Shown in pieces: positions 1 to 7,284 of a stretch of DNA of 39,878 bases. A model generated the notes under the pieces. The model was not told the origin of the DNA. It did no database searches and saw only the letters and a program-made list of their open reading frames with translations. The first letter of the stretch is position 1; every line of letters begins with the position of its first letter. The position numbers were made by a program, and so were the translations under genes. The stretch spans positions 1 to 39,878 of the forward strand of contig CAIZXS010000025.1 in NCBI GenBank assembly GCA_903937035.1, read 5' to 3'. Source of the DNA: an uncultured bacterium (GTDB lineage Bacteria; Patescibacteriota; Minisyncoccia; Moranbacterales; UBA2206).

Positions 1-189
1 AATTTTTTCATTTTTTTATTAATAATTAGTGCTATTTTTTTCACACGTCAAAATGTAAGCAAAATTTTAACACATTTTCCTACTACCTGTCAAGCCTCGC
101 AAACTCAAACAATACCAATTTGCCATTGAATCCTCAATTAAAGCAAAAAAACCCGCACTGGCAGGACTCATATGAGAAGCAAAAAAGAT

Positions 190-1179
190 CTATTTTTCGA
201 CCGGAATGTCTTTTTTTGTCTTAAGATACATTGGAAGAGCAGAAAAGCTGAGAGCCATTTGCAAGAAGCGCCCAAGAATCGCCACAACAATAATCAACGA
301 ACTATTCACACCAAATAGCCCAAAAAAAGTCACGTAAGCCCATTCCTTGAGACCGATATTGTTAATTGTAATGGGAATTGAAGAAACAATTGTAATGAGA
401 AATATGACGGATAAATAGTTGAGAAGACCAATATGCACACCCAAGGCAAGCATTAGCACATAGTTTGACATCGCCATTCCAAGAAAAGTAAAAACGCAAC
501 CCCAGCCAATCGCTTTCCAAAGCGTTCCATGATCGTGACTATAGGCTTCGAGCTCACGAAGAAAATTAAGAATCTTTTCTGGCAGATATTTTGCCGCCAG
601 TTTTTGCAAATAGGTAATCTTTTTAATCCTCATAAGAACCAGATCAAAAACGAGTGAACCGATAACGGCCAGGTTCATAAAAATCAAAAGATTGTTCTTG
701 AGAACAGTCTCCAAATTCAAAAGACTAAATATCACCGCCAGAATTGTGGCAGCAATAAGCCCAGTGACACGATCAATGACTACCGTTGAAGCAGCTTGGG
801 TATATTTTTTCTCCGGCTTTCCCAGTTGAAACGCGCGATAGGTATCACCGCCAATAAAAGATGGCGTAAAATTATTCACGAAAGCGCCTGTCAGATAGAA
901 TTTAAAATAATCAAAAAACGGCCGGTTAATACCTTTAAACTTTGCCAGCAGTTGCCACTTCCGAGAAGAGATGAGCATGCCCAAGATGACTAGGGACAGA
1001 TAGAGCGCTATTTGCCAGATTTGCACTCTTTGCAAATAGACCCACGTCTCGGCCCACTCAACCTTAAAAATAACCCAAACCAAAAGACCTAGGCTGACTA
1101 ATAATTTTAGAGTAAATTTCGCTATCTTTTTTGTTCCGCCCGATGCGGATCCGCCTTGGGCGGACATTTTTTTAGCCAT
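190..1179 (-). CDS. LPG_synthase_TM (YbhN/AglD-like) flippase-like membrane protein
   Basis: A 329-residue polytopic membrane protein with about eight hydrophobic segments, the first near residues 22-40. The stretch NNFTPSFIGGDTYRAF at 102-117 matches the conserved P-x-G-G-x-x-x-R region of the LPG_synthase_TM (UPF0104) family. Members are fused to MprF synthases or stand alone beside glycosyltransferases, where a lipid or glycan translocation role is proposed. Its start overlaps the stop of the upstream GT4 gene by one base (TAATG), so the two are probably translationally coupled. Residues about 5-15 (Ser/Gly/Ala-rich) are encoded by a palindromic repeat at 1135-1164, so the true N-terminus is uncertain. 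The substrate cannot be read from sequence. Confidence 0.85.
   Translation of the reverse strand: MAKKMSAQGGSASGGTKKIAKFTLKLLVSLGLLVWVIFKVEWAETWVYLQRVQIWQIALYLSLVILGMLISSRKWQLLAKFKGINRPFFDYFKFYLTGAFVNNFTPSFIGGDTYRAFQLGKPEKKYTQAASTVVIDRVTGLIAATILAVIFSLLNLETVLKNNLLIFMNLAVIGSLVFDLVLMRIKKITYLQKLAAKYLPEKILNFLRELEAYSHDHGTLWKAIGWGCVFTFLGMAMSNYVLMLALGVHIGLLNYLSVIFLITIVSSIPITINNIGLKEWAYVTFFGLFGVNSSLIIVVAILGRFLQMALSFSALPMYLKTKKDIPVEK
1135..1164. repeat. Tandem pair of 15-bp palindromes inside a coding start
   Basis: Two adjacent 15-mers, TCCGCCCGATGCGGA and TCCGCCTTGGGCGGA, each with arms TCCGC/GCGGA. They lie in frame within the first codons of the flippase-like gene and add a Ser/Gly/Ala-rich stretch. 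A related pair is at 11985-12014. GC content is far above the surrounding sequence. Confidence 0.8.
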
Positions 1180-2351
1180 TATTTATTTTTACCGACCTGC
1201 TTATAGACTCCAAAATATTTCTGTGCCACACTTTCCCAACTCATTTTTTCAGCCAACACTCTACTTGCTAACGCCATCTTCTTTCTCAATTCTTCGTCGA
1301 GGATTAATTTTTCAATTTTGTCGGCAATATCCTGACTGTCTTTAAATTTGATTATAAACCCGTTTTCTCCGTCAGTCACCAATTCGCTTGCACCTCCCGT
1401 ATTGGTGGAAATTAAGGGTAAGCCAGTTGCCAAAGCCTCCAACATAGCGTTACTCATCCCTTCATTAAGTGATGGAAAAACAAAAAGACTTGCTTCCTGA
1501 TAATAAGGCAACACAATTTCATGCGGGATACGACCAAGAAGTGCAACATTTTTTTCCAATTTGAAATCTTTCACAAGTTGCTCCAATCTTTCTCGGGCAT
1601 TTCCATCCCCCATCAGCTTTAAATAAATCTGAGGATATTTTGGCGCCAATTTCGCAACTGCCTCAACGAGATAGTTTAGCCCTTTCCTGTCAGTTATCCT
1701 TGAGGCTCCTGAAGTAAGAATGAATCTATCCCCCACTTCACTTGCCGACTTTGGAAAAAATTGTTTTATGTCGATCCCATTGTAAATAATTTCGATTTTC
1801 TGCTTCGAGCTCGATCGGAAAGCTAATTCGCGCAAACCCTCACTATTAGAGATGACCTGAGCAGACCTGCTCCAAATAAATTTAATCAGTGGAGTAATCA
1901 GCTTGTAGAGAAAAGTAAATCGATCACTATAGTATGGAACATCTGATCCACGCAGAGAAATGATGTACGGCAACTTAAATTCAAATTTCAAAAGCATTGA
2001 CAAAAAGCCACAAGGTACAGTGAAAAAGGAATGAGTCAAATCATACGGCTTGTTATTCTTTCGCGCATCCCTCGCTAACTTTCGAGAAAAATTATACGCC
2101 CGCCATGAATAGACCAATAAATCTTTTTGTGATTGAAAGTGTAATTTTTCCGCATTTTTTCCAATGGGCAGTCGATGAATTCTGATTTTTTCTCCCAATT
2201 TCACGAGATGATATTTCTCATCAATCGAAGATGTAACCAAATCCAGCTCTAACTCAGGCATTTTGACAAATTCACGCAAAATACATTCCGTCGCATTAGC
2301 CGCTCCGGCGCCCAACGGCGGATACTCATAGTTGAAAAATAATACTTTCAT
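1179..2351 (-). CDS. Glycosyltransferase family 4 (GT-B)
   Basis: A 390-residue GT-B retaining glycosyltransferase. The N-terminal acceptor domain opens with a beta strand and glycine-rich loop (NYEYPPLGAGAA, 7-18). The C-terminal donor domain carries the GT4 E-x7-E motif, NEGMSNAMLEALATGLP at 296-312 (E297, E305), followed by the TGGASELV phosphate-binding region. It is cytoplasmic, without membrane segments, and probably adds a sugar from a nucleotide donor to a lipid-linked glycan. It lies 24 bp downstream of UDP-glucose dehydrogenase and overlaps the flippase-like gene by one base, which suggests one transcript. Donor and acceptor specificity are not readable. Confidence 0.92.
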   Translation of the reverse strand: MKVLFFNYEYPPLGAGAANATECILREFVKMPELELDLVTSSIDEKYHLVKLGEKIRIHRLPIGKNAEKLHFQSQKDLLVYSWRAYNFSRKLARDARKNNKPYDLTHSFFTVPCGFLSMLLKFEFKLPYIISLRGSDVPYYSDRFTFLYKLITPLIKFIWSRSAQVISNSEGLRELAFRSSSKQKIEIIYNGIDIKQFFPKSASEVGDRFILTSGASRITDRKGLNYLVEAVAKLAPKYPQIYLKLMGDGNARERLEQLVKDFKLEKNVALLGRIPHEIVLPYYQEASLFVFPSLNEGMSNAMLEALATGLPLISTNTGGASELVTDGENGFIIKFKDSQDIADKIEKLILDEELRKKMALASRVLAEKMSWESVAQKYFGVYKQVGKNK

Positions 2352-2375
2352 AGTTATGTGGCTTTCTTGATAGAT

Positions 2376-3710
2376 TTACAAAGAAGCCCGACCAATTGAG
2401 TGATATTCAAACCCAAGTTCCTTCATTTTTTTTGGTTCATAGAGCAGTCGTCCATCGAAAACCACAGCTTGCTTTAGACGTTTTTTGATTTCATCAAAAT
2501 CAACACTTCTAAATTCTTTCCATTCCGTGATGACTAGTAGTGCATCAGCGTGATCAAGCGCGTCATATTTACTTTCGAAATAAGTGATGCTCGCATTGTC
2601 ACCAAAATATGCCGGGGTCTTGGCCATTGCCATTGCCTCCGGATCATGGGCTTGAATTTTCGCTCCGAGACTAATGAGCTTATTGATGATTGTTATAGCG
2701 GCAGATTCGCGCATATCATCCGTTCCCGCCTTGAAAGCCAATCCCCAAACAGAAAAAATCTTGCCCTTCAAGTCCTGCCCAAATTTATCCACAATCATAT
2801 TACTGAGGACTTGTTTTTGCTTTTCATTTGTTGCAAGAGTCTGTTTGAACATCTCGGCGTCATAGCCATGATCTTTAGCAATTTTGACCAAGGCTTTCAC
2901 ATCTTTCGGAAAGCAACTACCGCCAAAACCTGGTCCGGCATAGATAAAATGTTCACCGATTCTTGGATCTGCGCCAATCGCTTGTCTAACATGATTAAAA
3001 TCAGCTCCGACACGCGAGCAGATATTAGCGAGTTCACTGCTAGTAGAAATTTTGACCGCCAAAAAACTATTTGCCGCATATTTAACCGTCTCAGCTGTTT
3101 TTGGATCCATGGCGAAAAATCGACTTTCTCTGCGCATAAATGGTCCATATAGTTCGCGCATCGTTTCGATTACTGCCGGATCATCTGCTCCAATGACCAC
3201 TCGGCTTGGATCCATAAAATCTTTAACAGCTGAACCCTGAGCAAGAAATTCCGGATTACTCACAACATGAAAAGGGATATCGGAACCACGCTTTTTTTGC
3301 TCCTCGGCAATCGTTGCTCGAACCAACTCAGCCGTACCAACCGGCACAGTAGATTTGTCAACTACAATTAACGGGTGATCAATCATTTGACCGATTGAAC
3401 GAGCAACATCGAGAACATGACTGAGATCCGCGCTACCATCTTCATTGGGCGGTGTTCCAACAGCGATAAACAAAATATTACTCGCTTTCAAGGCTTCTTC
3501 GAAATTAGTTGTGAAGCGCAAGGTTTTCGCTTTCAAGTTTTCTTCCACCAACTCATCGAGATCGTCTTCGTGCAATGGCACCTTGCCAGAACTAAACAAA
3601 TCGATTTTCTTTTGATCCTTGTCTACGCAAATAACTGTGTTGCCCATTTCGGCAAAACATGCCCCAGTAACTGAACCAACATAACCCGTTCCAATGACTG
3701 CAATCTTCAT
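2376..3710 (-). CDS. ugd: UDP-glucose 6-dehydrogenase
   Basis: A 444-residue, full-length member of the UDP-glucose/GDP-mannose dehydrogenase family. It oxidises UDP-glucose to UDP-glucuronate with 2 NAD+. The Rossmann motif GTGYVG is at 7-12, SNPEFLAQGSAVKDF at 151-165, and the active-site loop GFGGSCFPKD has its nucleophile at C266. The C-terminal UDP-binding domain follows. A UDP-glucuronate decarboxylase at 26829-27770 gives a plausible route UDP-Glc to UDP-GlcA to UDP-Xyl within the same glycan region. Immediately upstream, a repeat-bounded four-helix-bundle gene separates it from the next glycosyltransferase, apparently as an insertion. Confidence 0.96.
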   Translation of the reverse strand: MKIAVIGTGYVGSVTGACFAEMGNTVICVDKDQKKIDLFSSGKVPLHEDDLDELVEENLKAKTLRFTTNFEEALKASNILFIAVGTPPNEDGSADLSHVLDVARSIGQMIDHPLIVVDKSTVPVGTAELVRATIAEEQKKRGSDIPFHVVSNPEFLAQGSAVKDFMDPSRVVIGADDPAVIETMRELYGPFMRRESRFFAMDPKTAETVKYAANSFLAVKISTSSELANICSRVGADFNHVRQAIGADPRIGEHFIYAGPGFGGSCFPKDVKALVKIAKDHGYDAEMFKQTLATNEKQKQVLSNMIVDKFGQDLKGKIFSVWGLAFKAGTDDMRESAAITIINKLISLGAKIQAHDPEAMAMAKTPAYFGDNASITYFESKYDALDHADALLVITEWKEFRSVDFDEIKKRLKQAVVFDGRLLYEPKKMKELGFEYHSIGRASL

Positions 3711-3716
3711 AATATT

Positions 3717-3741
3717 TCATGAAACATGAAGCATGTAACAT
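3717..3741. repeat. Heptamer-based repeat, outer end of the four-helix-bundle element
   Basis: A run of degenerate CATGAAA/CATGAAG/CATGTAA heptamers beginning 7 bp from the ugd start codon. Reverse-complement units occur at 4114-4142, bracketing the four-helix-bundle gene as an inverted pair. The sequence matches 39425-39455 closely, including the trailing ACAATAA. Confidence 0.75.
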
Positions 3742-3755
3742 ACAACAATAATCTT

Positions 3756-4127
3756 TTAGACTTTTTCCTTTATGCCTTTAATTGTTGTCCATAACATAGC
3801 TCCTATTTCTTCAGCTAGATTAATTAGTTTTTTATAATTATCCTCTTTTATATAACCCTCTCTTTCTGAAAAATATAACAAATATTTAGCTTCTTTTAGC
3901 GACCCATACGACATCTGCAAAAAATACTTCAACTGATTGTCACCTAGTCTTGCATAACCTTCGATATAATTAAGAACGATAGATAGGGCGGCTCTGCGCA
4001 ATTGCGACGTAATCCCATATATCTCCTCCCTCGGAAACTCCTTTGAAGTCTTGTATACCTGATATGCAAAATCGTCTAATTTTTGTTTGAATAATTTGTG
4101 AAAATTTCCCCCTGTTTCATGTTTCAT
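3756..4127 (-). CDS. Four-helix-bundle protein (S23/IVS family)
   Basis: A 123-residue protein of the four-helix-bundle family (TIGR02436, S23 type), first described from intervening sequences in 23S rRNA genes and related in fold to Avd of diversity-generating retroelements. The family pattern FxxKLDDFAYQVYKTSKEFP, then YGITSQLRRAALSIVLNYIEGYAR, is clear at about residues 14-62. Biochemical function is unknown for most members; nucleic-acid binding is suspected. The first codons (MKHETG) are encoded by a heptamer repeat, and a matching inverted repeat lies downstream at 3717-3741. The insert separates two glycan genes, so it looks like a small mobile or domesticated unit. No reverse transcriptase or variable repeat is present. 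Confidence 0.88.
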   Translation of the reverse strand: MKHETGGNFHKLFKQKLDDFAYQVYKTSKEFPREEIYGITSQLRRAALSIVLNYIEGYARLGDNQLKYFLQMSYGSLKEAKYLLYFSEREGYIKEDNYKKLINLAEEIGAMLWTTIKGIKEKV

Positions 4128-4142
4128 GCTACATGCTTCATG
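4114..4142. repeat. Heptamer-based repeat, inner end of the four-helix-bundle element
   Basis: Inverted counterpart of 3717-3741. It contains both the start codon of the four-helix-bundle gene (4125-4127) and the TGA stop of the upstream GT2 gene (4138-4140), so the insertion boundary falls exactly at the gene end. Confidence 0.75.
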
Positions 4143-5076
4143 ACTCTATTATTTCCTTGATCGAATAATTCATGTGTCCTTGGCTTTTGTAGTAGTTCTT
4201 AATGAGAATGTCAGCTAAAAGTCCGAAAATAAATAACTGGATGCCGATAAGAATCAAAAATATTCCCATCAAGGGCCAAATCTTTTCGGAAAGTGAAGCG
4301 TTAAAAAATATTTTTTCAATCGCCATCCAAATTAAAATCAAAACTCCCACAAAAGATAACACTATCCCACTACCGCCAAAAAGGTGCAACGGACGGTTGG
4401 CATATTTTCGCCAAAACCAGATCGAAACCATATCAACAAAACCCTTCACTCCCCGCCTCCAGTTATATTTCGTTACCCCGTGGACGCGTGGATGATGGCT
4501 AACTTTCACTTCTCCAACTTTAAAACCCTGCATTTCCAAAATGGCAGGAATGAAGCGATGCATTTCACCGAAAAGATCAACCCCCACAAAACATTCCCTC
4601 CTATAGGCCTTGAGACTGCAACCAGAGTCATGAATCTTATCTTGAATCAAAATCTTTCGCAGCATATTCGCACCACGAGAAAAGATTTTTTTGCTCAATG
4701 GATCTTTCCTTTGCCAACGCCAACCAGCAACAACATCATAACCCTTCTTCATTTCCTCTAGGAGTAGCCCGATATCCGCCGGATCATTTTGCAAATCACC
4801 GTCTATCATTACAATGATATCCCCATGAGAAGCTTTGATGCCAGCATCAAACCCAGCTGTTTGTCCAAAATTTTTGCGGAAATTAATCAAGCGCAGTGGT
4901 GAAAGACCCTGGCACTCCTGGGCTGTCTTATCCTTCGATCCATCATTGATGAAAATAATTTCAAAACTTTTTCCCAAATCCTGGCAAGCCTCCTTGATTC
5001 TCCTGTGCATTTCAATAACATTACCCTCTTCATTGTATAGAGATGTAATAACTGACAAATCAACTTTTTCTTCCAT
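4138..5076 (-). CDS. Polyprenyl-phosphate sugar synthase-like GT2 (DPM1/GtrB/ArnC type)
   Basis: A 312-residue GT-A inverting glycosyltransferase with two C-terminal membrane helices (about 232-254 and 266-290), the architecture of GtrB/ArnC/DPM1-like enzymes that move a nucleotide sugar onto undecaprenyl phosphate. Visible motifs are VITSLYNEEGN (9-19), FINDGSKD (42-49), the DGD metal-binding motif at 93-95, and later amphipathic segments. The product would be a lipid-linked monosaccharide used outside the cell by GT-C enzymes, which fits the YfhO/AftD-like membrane proteins just upstream. Its stop codon lies inside the heptamer repeat. Which sugar is used is unknown. Confidence 0.88.
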   Translation of the reverse strand: MEEKVDLSVITSLYNEEGNVIEMHRRIKEACQDLGKSFEIIFINDGSKDKTAQECQGLSPLRLINFRKNFGQTAGFDAGIKASHGDIIVMIDGDLQNDPADIGLLLEEMKKGYDVVAGWRWQRKDPLSKKIFSRGANMLRKILIQDKIHDSGCSLKAYRRECFVGVDLFGEMHRFIPAILEMQGFKVGEVKVSHHPRVHGVTKYNWRRGVKGFVDMVSIWFWRKYANRPLHLFGGSGIVLSFVGVLILIWMAIEKIFFNASLSEKIWPLMGIFLILIGIQLFIFGLLADILIKNYYKSQGHMNYSIKEIIES

Positions 5077-5087
5077 AACTATGTAAT

Positions 5088-5232
5088 CTTACGCATTTAC
5101 CAAAATCAATCTTCAGAGCGCGCAAACTTTTTGAGTTCATTTTTTGTTCTTTATAGCCATTTAAATGCCGAGAAGCTCCTCTCGCTGACTTTGGCTATGG
5201 AAAAGTTTGTTTTTGGCAAACGCGTAAGTCCT
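5088..5232. repeat. MITE-like 145-bp element with ACTTACGCATTTACC-type inverted ends
   Basis: The left end CTTACGCATTTACCAAAA (5088-5105) is mirrored by the right end TTTTGGCAAACGCGTAAG (5211-5228). The interior folds: TAGCCA at 5154-5159 pairs with TGGCTA at 5192-5197, enclosing CGAGA/TCTCG at 5169-5173 and 5180-5184. There is no coding capacity. Related ends occur at 27784-27805 and 28343-28360. Confidence 0.6.
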
Positions 5233-5243
5233 CAAATTAATGA

Positions 5244-5588
5244 TTATTTATCCTTGGCAATTGTAGCATTATTTTCATCACTTTGCAATTCGGAAAAAGA
5301 AAGCATGGCGGTGAAAATCATAAGATAATAGGCCCAAATAGCGCTTATTTCAGCCCAGTCACTTTGCTTTGCCGCAAGAAGAATCGCAGTCACAACGAGA
5401 AAGCTAATTGCGCCAAAAGCCGCAAAACGACTGGCAATGGGATGGAGAATTAGAATCACAAAAAGCAAGAAAAAAATGAGATTAGCAATTTCCCATTGGA
5501 AATAAATCCCCATGCCCAAGGAAAGCAAGAGCAGCCCTGCTTCCAGACACATCTTAAGAGAAATTTTTTTGATCAAATTATTTCGCAT
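5244..5588 (-). CDS. Small four-helix membrane protein, function unknown
   Basis: A 114-residue hydrophobic protein with about four predicted membrane segments (roughly 13-30, 32-46, 50-72 and 82-98) and a polar acidic tail (ELQSDENN). I do not recognise a family. It sits 10 bp downstream of the 561-residue anchored protein and upstream of the polyprenyl-phosphate GT2, so it is probably cotranscribed and may support the same membrane glycosylation step. The MITE-like element separates it from that GT2 gene. The compact start, ATGCGAAATAAT, directly after the upstream gene supports the chosen N-terminus. Confidence 0.7.
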   Translation of the reverse strand: MRNNLIKKISLKMCLEAGLLLLSLGMGIYFQWEIANLIFFLLFVILILHPIASRFAAFGAISFLVVTAILLAAKQSDWAEISAIWAYYLMIFTAMLSFSELQSDENNATIAKDK

Positions 5589-5598
5589 AATATATATA

Positions 5599-7284
5599 CT
5601 ATTTCATTTTTAAATCTGCGGTAATTTTCAAATTCTTGAGTGCAAAAGATTTTCCTTTGCTCATGTCGGATGGATCATAGGTGACTTTGAAATAAACTGT
5701 TTTTACCTCTTTGGTCGGGATAATATCTGCATCAAATGTTTGCACAGTTTCCTGCACCGATTCTTCTGCTGTACCATCAGACACATCAGCCGAAGAATCA
5801 CCTGCCATTGCATCACTACTATCTGCGGTGTCAGCATCCGTACTATCAGCTGTTAGCGATTGATCTGGTGCCAAATTATCGGCAGGATTTATCACGACTT
5901 CTGACTTTTCTGAGAATGGCAAATCAAGCCAATTATTTTTATCCAAAGAATAGCTAATCTTGACTTTCTTCCAGCCTGCCTTGATTTGCGTAGCGGAAAA
6001 ATTCATCTTACTAATTGGGTAAAGCGTATTCACAGCATAACTAAAGCTGGCATCATCTTTGGCAAGGGCATAAACCACCTTGTCATTATCACTAAATTCC
6101 GTTCCCGGAGAGGCGGTCTCCAAATCAAGCAAATCAATGAACTTTCCCTTGGTAGCATAGGAATATTTGCCAGTTCCCTTGCCCAAATATTCAATCTTGG
6201 CACCATTTAAAATCTTTTCGCCATTTTCCACCAACAGGTTCGCACCATGAATCTTGAAATACAAATCACCATCAATTTTATACAGCTCCTTATATCTTCG
6301 CATCACAGCCGAACCATTGGGATAGCTATTATCATCCTTTGCACCCCTAAATTCCAAAAAATTCTGATTGCTAACCCCTACCTTAGAATTATCCACGCCT
6401 AAAAGATAATATTTGCCTTTTTCCAGCGTCGCATAGATTGGGAAAAGAAAAGAGCCATCGACTTGCCGATATTTCTCAATACTATTCATGGAAAAAGTCA
6501 CATCAACAATTGTTGGGCCAACCAAAGAAACTTTGTCTCCACTATACTTCGCTTCTCTCAAGCTCAAGACATATTGCCGACTGCCCGGATTGAGATTCTT
6601 GTTGATATCAATTTTGAACTCCACCGCAGAAATGACAGATTCATCGGCCTGAAAAATTTGTCCCAGCACGATCTTGTTTTCTTTGAGCCAAGGGAAAGAA
6701 TAGTCGGAAACCAACTGACTGATTTTGACCGTATCCATATCTGTTTCTCCCAGGACAGTCTTTTTTAGCAAGGCCAATTCTGATTTGTCAGTGATGTTAA
6801 GCTTAGTTATCCCAACTCCCTGGATAAAAATATTTCCGGAAGAATTTGAATTTTCTTTTTGAAACAATAAGCTGTCAAAGCCATCCGGCAAAAAGAAAAA
6901 TATTTCTTGTTTTTGAAGCTTACTAGAAGGTTCAAACGTCAATGTCTCGAGCTGATTTTCTTTTTCAGAATAGGTATTTAATTTCAAAAGTACCTGCTCA
7001 GCTTGATCTGACTTCCCTTGAAAAGTCAGACGATAAAAACCAGACGGCTGATCTTTGAATATATCATCTACATAATAATAGCCACTCTCTTTTGTTAGCT
7101 GTGGTTTTTCCGGCAGAGCAATCAAACACTTCCCTTCCGTGCACGACTCGGTAGTTTTTTTATGATTAGCATAGAGCACATAGTTGACAGTGAAAGCCAA
7201 CACCAAAAAGCCCAGCGCAAAAAAAATGCGCTTTTCCTTTTCGACAAAACCAACTAATTTTCTATAATCCCATTTTTTCATCAT
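5599..7284 (-). CDS. Membrane-anchored extracytoplasmic protein, function unknown
   Basis: A 561-residue protein with one N-terminal membrane helix (about 20-38) and a large predicted outside portion rich in beta-type sequence. A low-complexity Asp/Ser/Ala/Thr linker lies at about 475-520, followed by a final beta domain. The alternating hydrophobic pattern suggests jelly-roll or carbohydrate-binding-like modules, but I recognise no family. Its start overlaps the stop of the YfhO-like gene by four bases (ATGA, 7281-7284), so the pair is translationally coupled and probably works together at the cell surface. Two adjacent ATG codons (7284 and 7281) are possible starts. Confidence 0.75.
   Translation of the reverse strand: MMKKWDYRKLVGFVEKEKRIFFALGFLVLAFTVNYVLYANHKKTTESCTEGKCLIALPEKPQLTKESGYYYVDDIFKDQPSGFYRLTFQGKSDQAEQVLLKLNTYSEKENQLETLTFEPSSKLQKQEIFFFLPDGFDSLLFQKENSNSSGNIFIQGVGITKLNITDKSELALLKKTVLGETDMDTVKISQLVSDYSFPWLKENKIVLGQIFQADESVISAVEFKIDINKNLNPGSRQYVLSLREAKYSGDKVSLVGPTIVDVTFSMNSIEKYRQVDGSFLFPIYATLEKGKYYLLGVDNSKVGVSNQNFLEFRGAKDDNSYPNGSAVMRRYKELYKIDGDLYFKIHGANLLVENGEKILNGAKIEYLGKGTGKYSYATKGKFIDLLDLETASPGTEFSDNDKVVYALAKDDASFSYAVNTLYPISKMNFSATQIKAGWKKVKISYSLDKNNWLDLPFSEKSEVVINPADNLAPDQSLTADSTDADTADSSDAMAGDSSADVSDGTAEESVQETVQTFDADIIPTKEVKTVYFKVTYDPSDMSKGKSFALKNLKITADLKMK

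Noticed and set aside
3756-4127. Diversity-generating retroelement (Avd-like protein)
   Set aside because: No reverse transcriptase, template repeat or variable repeat is nearby; only the shared four-helix fold supports it.
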